From contig NZAX01000021.1 in NCBI GenBank assembly GCA_002687665.1, positions 22,526 to 32,951 of the forward strand: 10,426 nt of DNA, written 5' to 3'. Made by a program: the position numbers and the translations under genes. Position 1 is the stretch's first letter. Each line of letters begins with the position of its first letter. Source of the stretch: Flavobacteriaceae bacterium. GTDB taxonomy: Bacteria > Bacteroidota > Bacteroidia > Flavobacteriales > Flavobacteriaceae. Below the pieces are notes generated by a model. The model did no database searches. It had not been told where the DNA came from and saw nothing but the letters and a program-made list of their open reading frames with translations. Below are positions 5,837-10,426 of this stretch, in pieces.

Positions 5837-6580
5837 TTGTTCTTAAAAAAAACTTTCTATTACCCTTTAACGGTAATTTATTACCTGGCATTTGGATTGA
5901 TCTTAATTATTTTTCATTTGGTTCAGGTGTTTAGCTTCAGACTTCTTGGTTATGCTTCTCACAAAAAATCTGTTGATTGGCTAAATTTTTTTTTGTTGAG
6001 GTGTTTAAATATTTTGGGTACTAGTTTTGAATTTTCAAATTCATTTAAAATGCCCGAAAATGGTCCTTTGATTATTGTTTCCAATCATCAAAGTACCTAT
6101 GATATTCCACCCATTATTTGGTACTTTAGAAAATACCATCCCAAGTTTATAAGCAAGTCATCATTGGGCAAGGGAATTCCAAGTATATCTTTTAATCTGC
6201 GTCACGGAGGTTCGGTTTTGATCGACCGTGAAAATGCCGCTTTAGCCATTAAAAAAATCAAAGCTTTTGGGGAGCAAGTTCAAAATAATCGGTGGGCCGC
6301 CGTAATTTTTCCTGAGGGAACCCGAAGCAAAGACGGGCGAATCAAAAAGTTCTACACTAGGGGTTTGATGACATTGTTTGAACATATTCCTGATGCCACT
6401 ATAGTTGCCTTAAGCATCAACAACTCATGGAAGTTGGCCAAATATCAATATTTTCCCATACCCATTGGAATTAAAGTCAATTTGAAAGTACAAGCAACTT
6501 TCAAGCTTATTGAAGAAGATCCGGATCAGCTGTTAAAAAAGTTAGAGCAGCAGGTGACCCTCGGGGTTGACGGGGTTTAA
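5837..6580 (+). CDS. plsC: 1-acyl-sn-glycerol-3-phosphate acyltransferase (PlsC family)
   Basis: About 247 residues. The enzyme acylates lysophosphatidic acid to phosphatidic acid at the inner membrane, the second acylation in phospholipid synthesis. An N-terminal hydrophobic segment (about 9-35) anchors it. The acyltransferase motifs are intact: NH84QSTYD89 (H-x4-D catalytic dyad), the GKGIP and GGSVLIDR blocks (about 111-131), FPEGTRS (158-164) and a later I-N-N-S-W-K block. The frame opens at a TTG (5837-5839) with no upstream in-frame ATG. An ATG at 5826 lies 11 nt upstream but out of frame across a run of seven T residues, so the true start is uncertain. The TAA stop interlocks with the stop of the convergent enoyl-CoA hydratase gene. 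Confidence 0.92.
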   Translation: MFLKKTFYYPLTVIYYLAFGLILIIFHLVQVFSFRLLGYASHKKSVDWLNFFLLRCLNILGTSFEFSNSFKMPENGPLIIVSNHQSTYDIPPIIWYFRKYHPKFISKSSLGKGIPSISFNLRHGGSVLIDRENAALAIKKIKAFGEQVQNNRWAAVIFPEGTRSKDGRIKKFYTRGLMTLFEHIPDATIVALSINNSWKLAKYQYFPIPIGIKVNLKVQATFKLIEEDPDQLLKKLEQQVTLGVDGV

Positions 6581-7347
6581 AATTCAGGTTTTCTTTTTTC
6601 TAGAAAAGCAGCAACCCCTTCTTCAAAATCAGTAGTTCCGAAACACAGGGAAAATTGAAGATTCTCTTCATTAAACCCTTTAAGGTTAACATCTGAGGCA
6701 TTTATGGCTTTGATCGCATTTTTGATTGAGTTGGGTGAATTTTTCATTAGCCTTTTTGCCAAGATTATGGTTGCATCGAGAAGTTTTTCTGCAGGCACTA
6801 CCTGATTAACCAATCCCAATTCTAGAGCTTTATCAGCACAGATCATGTCTCCAGTCAAAATCATCTCCATTGCGTTACCTTTTCCAATCAGAGCAGGTAA
6901 TCGTTGTGTTCCGCCGTAACCTGGAATAACCCCTAATGATACTTCGGGTAATCCCAACTTGGCATGTTGGACTGCAATTCTAAGGTGGCAAGACATTGCC
7001 AGTTCAAGCCCACCTCCCAAAGCGTAACCGTTGATGGCAGCAATAACAGGTTTTTCTAATTGCGTGATCAAATCAAATAGAACCTGATTTCCGTGACGGG
7101 CAAATGCCGCAGCCTGTTGAGGTTTAAAACTCGAAAACTCTGAGATGTCTGCTCCTGCTACAAAAGCCTTATTTCCGTTACCAGTTAGTACGATCACCTT
7201 TACAGAGGAATGGTTTTGGAAATTGATCATTCGGTCATGCAATTCATTAATCAATTCTCGGTTGAGAGCGTTAAGTTTTTTCTCGCGGTTGATTTTGATC
7301 CATCCAATACTATCTTGAACCTCGATCCATGTCAGTTGACCTTTCAT
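6577..7347 (-). CDS. Enoyl-CoA hydratase/isomerase (crotonase) family protein
   Basis: A 256-residue cytoplasmic single-domain crotonase, the typical length for a stand-alone enoyl-CoA hydratase that adds water to trans-2-enoyl-CoA in fatty-acid or related acyl-CoA degradation. The CoA and oxyanion-hole segment A-G-A-D-I-S-E (about 64-70) and the GGG segment (111-113) are present. The two catalytic glutamates of true hydratases are at E115 (GGGLELA) and E135 (GLPEVSLG), 20 residues apart as in rat mitochondrial hydratase E144/E164. The PGYGGTQRL block (142-150) is also typical. This supports hydratase activity; the exact substrate and pathway are not determinable. The ATG at 7345-7347 lies 3 nt after the sensor kinase stop, so the gene is probably the last in the HemJ-kinase transcript. 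Confidence 0.93.
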   Translation of the reverse strand: MKGQLTWIEVQDSIGWIKINREKKLNALNRELINELHDRMINFQNHSSVKVIVLTGNGNKAFVAGADISEFSSFKPQQAAAFARHGNQVLFDLITQLEKPVIAAINGYALGGGLELAMSCHLRIAVQHAKLGLPEVSLGVIPGYGGTQRLPALIGKGNAMEMILTGDMICADKALELGLVNQVVPAEKLLDATIILAKRLMKNSPNSIKNAIKAINASDVNLKGFNEENLQFSLCFGTTDFEEGVAAFLEKRKPEF

Positions 7348-7350
7348 TTT

Positions 7351-8805
7351 TTACAATTTAAGTATAACGACAAAGGTAGTTCCCTTGTCTCCGGTGGTGT
7401 ATTCTATTTTTCCCTTGTGGGAATCAATAATATTTTTAACAATTCCCAATCCCAACCCCATACCTTTGTTTTTGGTTGTAAATTTTGGCTCAAATATTTT
7501 TGATTGGATGGATTTAGGAATACCTATTCCATTATCAGCGAAGGAAATTTTGACATTTTTTTCAGCTTTTTCGATGGAAACTTTTATTTTGGGCTGTTCT
7601 CCATGTTTGACAGCTTGAAGAGCATTTTGAATAATATTTGTAGTCACTCTGATCCACTGTGTACGATCTAAACGCAGTCTAATTTCTTTGTCGGAGGTTT
7701 TAAATTCTATAACTTTTTCCTCGAAAATTTCTAAAGACCTCCGTGTAATTTCAACTAAATCAGATTTCACTAGTCTAGGCTTTGGTAAAGTAGCAAAATC
7801 CGAAAAAGCATTCGCTACTTCACTCATGGTATCAATTTGTTCCAGAAGCATTTGAGAAAACTCATCAATTTTTTTTGGATTTTCCGGGTCATCCTCCGAG
7901 AACCGTCTCTGAAAATTCTGAACCGTTAGTCTCATTGGTGTCAAAGGGTTTTTGATTTCGTGGGCAACCTGTTTGGCCATTTCTTGCCATGCCTGTTCTC
8001 TTTGTGTTCTAGCCAGTAAGGTTGCACTTTTTTCCAACTCGTCAATCATTTTGTTGTAGGAATTGATCAAACTAGCGATGTCTCTAGGAGCATTTTTGAG
8101 TTCAATTTTTTCATTTTCTTTTAAAAGCCCTGTTTGGTCAATTTTTTCTCGGAAAGTTTCCAGTGAGCGGGAAATATATTTGGATATAAAATAAGCCATG
8201 ACGATCGCCACTACCAACATCAAAAGATAGATTTGATACAAGCTCTGAAGGAAAGTGTTCAATTCGTTTTCCGAAAAAGATACATCTTCAAAATAAGGAA
8301 AGAACAATACCCCATAAGGTTTGTCAAAACTATCTTTTAGTATACTATAGGAAGATTGGAATTTGCCAATCTCGTCATTGTTTTTTTCCAGTATTCGACT
8401 GTCTGATTTTGCCAAAATTGCTGTTACAAAATCAGTTTCTAAACGGTATTCGTTGGCAATGATTTTTAGAGGAAGGAATGAAGTGAAAAGAGGCTTCCCC
8501 TCTAAATTGAAAACAGAAAAATTAACATTATGAATTTTTATTACCGCACTGAACTCTTCTTTGTGCTCTGCCCAAATAATGTCATTTTTATTTAGTAAAT
8601 CATTTTTTTCGACCAAGTAATCAATTTGCTTTTTCAACTGACTTTCTTTTCGATTTAACCTGAAAATATTATAATCAATAGACTCATTTTGATATTGGAA
8701 GAAGGTAGCGGTCAAAATCAAAAGGCAGGCCAAAAACACCAATAATATCATGGAGATAAAGATTTGGGTTCGAAGCGAAATACGTCTTAGCAAGTTAATT
8801 ATCAT
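7351..8805 (-). CDS. NtrY-like HAMP sensor histidine kinase
   Basis: A 484-residue inner-membrane kinase. Transmembrane helix 1 is at about 13-35, an extracytoplasmic sensor region of about 150 residues follows (36-187), then helix 2 at about 188-209 and a HAMP linker (about 205-260). The dimerisation/phosphoacceptor region carries AHEIKNPLTPMRL with H282. The ATPase domain has the N box (N390-x3-N394), G1 box DNGIGIP (424-430), F box FEPKFTTK (438-445) and G2 box GMGLGLGIV (448-456). The 'AWQEMAKQVAHEIKNPLTP' context is typical of NtrY-type kinases. All catalytic motifs look intact. No response regulator is encoded nearby, so it is an orphan within this window. Its first 11 nt overlap the end of the HemJ/CopD-type gene, suggesting translational coupling. 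The signal is unknown. Confidence 0.95.
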   Translation of the reverse strand: MIINLLRRISLRTQIFISMILLVFLACLLILTATFFQYQNESIDYNIFRLNRKESQLKKQIDYLVEKNDLLNKNDIIWAEHKEEFSAVIKIHNVNFSVFNLEGKPLFTSFLPLKIIANEYRLETDFVTAILAKSDSRILEKNNDEIGKFQSSYSILKDSFDKPYGVLFFPYFEDVSFSENELNTFLQSLYQIYLLMLVVAIVMAYFISKYISRSLETFREKIDQTGLLKENEKIELKNAPRDIASLINSYNKMIDELEKSATLLARTQREQAWQEMAKQVAHEIKNPLTPMRLTVQNFQRRFSEDDPENPKKIDEFSQMLLEQIDTMSEVANAFSDFATLPKPRLVKSDLVEITRRSLEIFEEKVIEFKTSDKEIRLRLDRTQWIRVTTNIIQNALQAVKHGEQPKIKVSIEKAEKNVKISFADNGIGIPKSIQSKIFEPKFTTKNKGMGLGLGIVKNIIDSHKGKIEYTTGDKGTTFVVILKL

Positions 8806-9349
8806 TTGCAGAAGATTTATCTCTCAATCTTTTGTAGAGTTTTATAGCCACCATCAAGAGGACAATCAGGCCAAATGTTCCCAACAACATAAAAACCCAA
8901 TGAATTGCACTTTTAACGATCGCCAGAAATACAATGGCAAATAAAAACAGGGTTGCTCCTTCATTCCAGATTCGCATAAAGTTTGATGAGTAACGAATTT
9001 CGTCACGTTGAAGCTCCAAGAACATCTGATGCGTTTTAAGGTGGTATGCATATAGTAAAAATATGAATACAATTTTGATTAACATCCAGGATTGGTAGAG
9101 CAACCCAGGTATCAAAACCAATAACCAAACGGCAAAGATGGTGGCAAGAATTGCGGAGGGCCAAGTGATGATGTACCACAATCTGCGCGACATGATTTTG
9201 AGCTGATTCTCCAAGATTTCTTTTGCAGGAGAGCTTTTTTTGGAAGCCTCAATATGATAAATAAACAAGCGGGGTTCATAAAACAATCCAGCAAACCATG
9301 TAACTACAAAAATTAAGTGAAGTGATTTGATATAATTGTAGTACTCCAT
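8795..9349 (-). CDS. hemJ: HemJ/CopD family membrane protein (putative protoporphyrinogen oxidase)
   Basis: A 184-residue integral membrane protein with four main hydrophobic segments (about 9-29, 59-80, 86-104, 131-170; the last may be two helices). It carries HemJ-type signatures: H11 in the first helix (LHLIFVVTWFAGLFY), the PRLFIYH segment, MSRRLWYIITWPS (53-65), K92 and H103 (IK-I-V...AYH) and R126-x2-N129-E130. HemJ oxidises protoporphyrinogen IX to protoporphyrin IX in haem synthesis. The related CopD annotation reflects shared fold rather than proven copper transport. The C-terminal fourth region and basic tail slightly exceed a minimal HemJ. The ATG at 9347-9349 starts right at the first helix. 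First gene of a three-gene unit with a strong promoter candidate about 70 nt upstream. Confidence 0.85.
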   Translation of the reverse strand: MEYYNYIKSLHLIFVVTWFAGLFYEPRLFIYHIEASKKSSPAKEILENQLKIMSRRLWYIITWPSAILATIFAVWLLVLIPGLLYQSWMLIKIVFIFLLYAYHLKTHQMFLELQRDEIRYSSNFMRIWNEGATLFLFAIVFLAIVKSAIHWVFMLLGTFGLIVLLMVAIKLYKRLRDKSSANDN

Positions 9350-9416
9350 TTTCTGGGATTAATTTGTATAATCGGTAAAGAACTTATAACGAAACCACAA
9401 ATTACAAAAACTTCAA

Positions 9417-9448
9417 CAAATTTATATTTTTAATATGGGGGGTGCAAA
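9417..9448 (-). promoter_or_regulatory. Bacteroidota-type promoter of the HemJ-kinase-hydratase unit
   Basis: On the minus strand TTTG (9445-9448) is followed after exactly 20 nt by TAAATTTG (9417-9424), a full match to TTTG-N19-20/TAnnTTTG. It begins only 3 nt after the MATE stop codon (9452-9454) and leaves a leader of about 60 nt before the ATG at 9349. The spacer contains a C6 run (minus strand). This is the best promoter match in the window. Confidence 0.65.
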
Positions 9449-9451
9449 CCA

Positions 9452-10426
9452 TCATGAATTTAGATATTTTCTTAGTTCATGAGCTAAAAAACAACCCGTA
9501 ACAATAGCTGCAAGTAACTCTGCAATAGGGAAAGCCAGCCAAACTCCGTTGATTCCCAAAAAACTGGGTAAAATATACACTAAGGGAATAAAGAAAAATC
9601 CTTGACGAGTCAAGGATAGTAGCAATGCAGGGAGTGCTTTACCGATGGCTTGGTAGTAGGCCGCACCAATCAATTGAACACCTACAATAGGTGTGGCAAC
9701 AAACACCCATCGAATGGCTGCGGGTGCTTTTTCAAGAACTGAGAGTTCACTGGTGAAAATACTCCCGATGGAATTCGAAAAAATATTGATCATTAGGAAA
9801 ACTAAAGTTGCAAAACCCGTTGCATAAAGTAACGCAGTTCGAATGACTTGTTCGACCCTTTTTTTATTCTTGGCACCGTAATTGAAACCCGCAATGGGGA
9901 TAAAACCCTGGGTAATCCCTAAAACAGGAAAAAGTGAAAACATCAAAAGTCGGCTGATGATAGCGTAGACTGCAACAGCTGATTCTCCCCCCAGGCCAAA
10001 AAGCAAATTGTTGACCAGTAAAACGGAGAGGCTTATTACCCCCTGTCGGGCCAGGGTAACAGAACCCAAAGCACCTATTTCTTTGGAGATTCCAGCGTTC
10101 AATTTAAAATCATTGAAATTGGGTTGTAACACCGAATGGTTTGAATTGAAGAAGAAAAGAATGTAGAGGGCACAAACACAATAGGATAAGGTAGTAGCCC
10201 ATGCAGCACCATGCATCCCAAAATCGAAAACATAAATCAATAAATAGTCCAAAGTTAAATTTGAAATCGAAGGCAACATCATGGCATACATGGCATTTTT
10301 TGGCTTACCTACTGCTCGAATCACATTGTTTCCCATCATGCAATAACCCAAAACGGGTACTCCATAGAGTACTATCGTGTAGTAGATTTTCGCTGGCTCA
10401 TTGAGTGCACCTTTTCCTCCAAAAGC
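9452..10426 (-). CDS. MATE family efflux transporter, C-terminal part
   Basis: The frame is open from the right edge (10426) to the TGA at 9452-9454, giving the last 324 residues. Full MATE proteins have about 440-460 residues and 12 helices, so roughly the N-terminal quarter to third is missing. The visible part has about eight to nine hydrophobic helices. It shows MepA/DinF-like MATE features: a GNNVIRAVGKP segment near the start, and QGFIPIAGFNYGAKN at the beginning of the second half's repeat. The AAYYQAIGKA and LGINGVWLAFPIAE blocks near the C-terminus are also typical. Such proteins export cationic drugs or metabolites using a sodium or proton gradient; the substrate is unknown. A TTG at 10349-10351 could be mistaken for a start, but 25 in-frame codons precede it and encode conserved-looking sequence. 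Confidence 0.93.
   Translation of the reverse strand, partial: AFGGKGALNEPAKIYYTIVLYGVPVLGYCMMGNNVIRAVGKPKNAMYAMMLPSISNLTLDYLLIYVFDFGMHGAAWATTLSYCVCALYILFFFNSNHSVLQPNFNDFKLNAGISKEIGALGSVTLARQGVISLSVLLVNNLLFGLGGESAVAVYAIISRLLMFSLFPVLGITQGFIPIAGFNYGAKNKKRVEQVIRTALLYATGFATLVFLMINIFSNSIGSIFTSELSVLEKAPAAIRWVFVATPIVGVQLIGAAYYQAIGKALPALLLSLTRQGFFFIPLVYILPSFLGINGVWLAFPIAELLAAIVTGCFLAHELRKYLNS

Noticed and set aside
6593..6605. Palindrome TTTTCTAGAAAA near the plsC/hydratase junction as a bidirectional terminator
   Set aside because: It lies within the hydratase coding sequence, is a continuous palindrome with no loop and has no GC-rich stem.
8866..9294. Additional minus-strand frames (8866-9072 and 9112-9294) within the HemJ/CopD-type gene
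   Set aside because: They are out-of-frame shadows of a clear multi-helix membrane protein.
9425..9437. ATATT-AAA-AATAT after the MATE stop as a terminator
   Set aside because: A five-pair AT-only stem is too weak, and it lies in the spacer of the strong promoter match.
10349..10351. TTG as the start of a shorter 299-residue MATE protein
   Set aside because: The frame continues open to the window edge and the 25 upstream codons encode plausible MATE sequence, so the gene is simply cut by the window.
1..10426. Search for mobile elements, CRISPR arrays, tRNA/rRNA genes, defence or toxin-antitoxin cassettes
   Set aside because: No transposase, integrase, direct-repeat array, tRNA fold or defence-type domain is visible; the recognisable genes are housekeeping types with similar base composition.

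Overview
The window looks like ordinary chromosomal DNA from a member of the Bacteroidota. It is AT-rich, start codons lack clear Shine-Dalgarno sequences, and several upstream regions carry the Bacteroidota-type promoter pattern (TTG or TTTG, about 17-23 nt, then TAnnTTTG). The gene set (eukaryote-like NrdB, a DUF3109 protein, a bacilliredoxin, a HemJ/CopD-type protein, an NtrY-like kinase, a HupE/UreJ-type protein) fits the Cytophagales, perhaps Cyclobacteriaceae. The family-level guess is inference from gene content only.

Layout from left to right. (1) 1-638, minus: 5' part of nrdB, the class I ribonucleotide reductase small subunit, running off the left edge, with a candidate promoter at 745-772. 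(2) 843-1412, minus: a nine-cysteine DUF3109 protein followed by a T14 terminator candidate. (3) 1413-1756: 344 nt with no confident gene. (4) 1757-1954, plus: a 65-residue two-helix membrane protein. (5) 5294 down to 1951, minus: a tight four-gene unit encoding a TerB/DnaJ co-chaperone, a HupE/UreJ-type membrane protein, dCMP deaminase and an S41 C-terminal processing protease, with gaps of 10, 15 and 22 nt. (6) 5396-6580, plus, divergent from unit 5: a bacilliredoxin and a PlsC-type acyltransferase. (7) 9349 down to 6577, minus: HemJ/CopD-type protein, sensor kinase and enoyl-CoA hydratase, with an 11-nt overlap and a 3-nt gap, behind the best promoter in the window (9417-9448). (8) 9452-10426, minus: the C-terminal 324 residues of a MATE transporter whose start lies beyond the right edge.

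The genes are mostly housekeeping: dNTP supply (nrdB, dCMP deaminase), envelope proteolysis (S41), thiol redox (bacilliredoxin), phospholipid synthesis (PlsC), haem synthesis (HemJ), acyl-CoA metabolism (enoyl-CoA hydratase) and export (MATE). I see no mobile element, CRISPR array, tRNA, rRNA, phage gene or defence cassette, and no convincing new multi-gene system. The points worth a second look are local: the start of the TerB/DnaJ gene and its mirrored divergent promoter region, an ambiguous plsC start at a T7 run, two convergent gene pairs with interlocked stop codons, the kinase coupled to a haem-pathway gene, the uncharacterised cysteine-rich and small membrane proteins, and a short inverted repeat in the nrdB leader.
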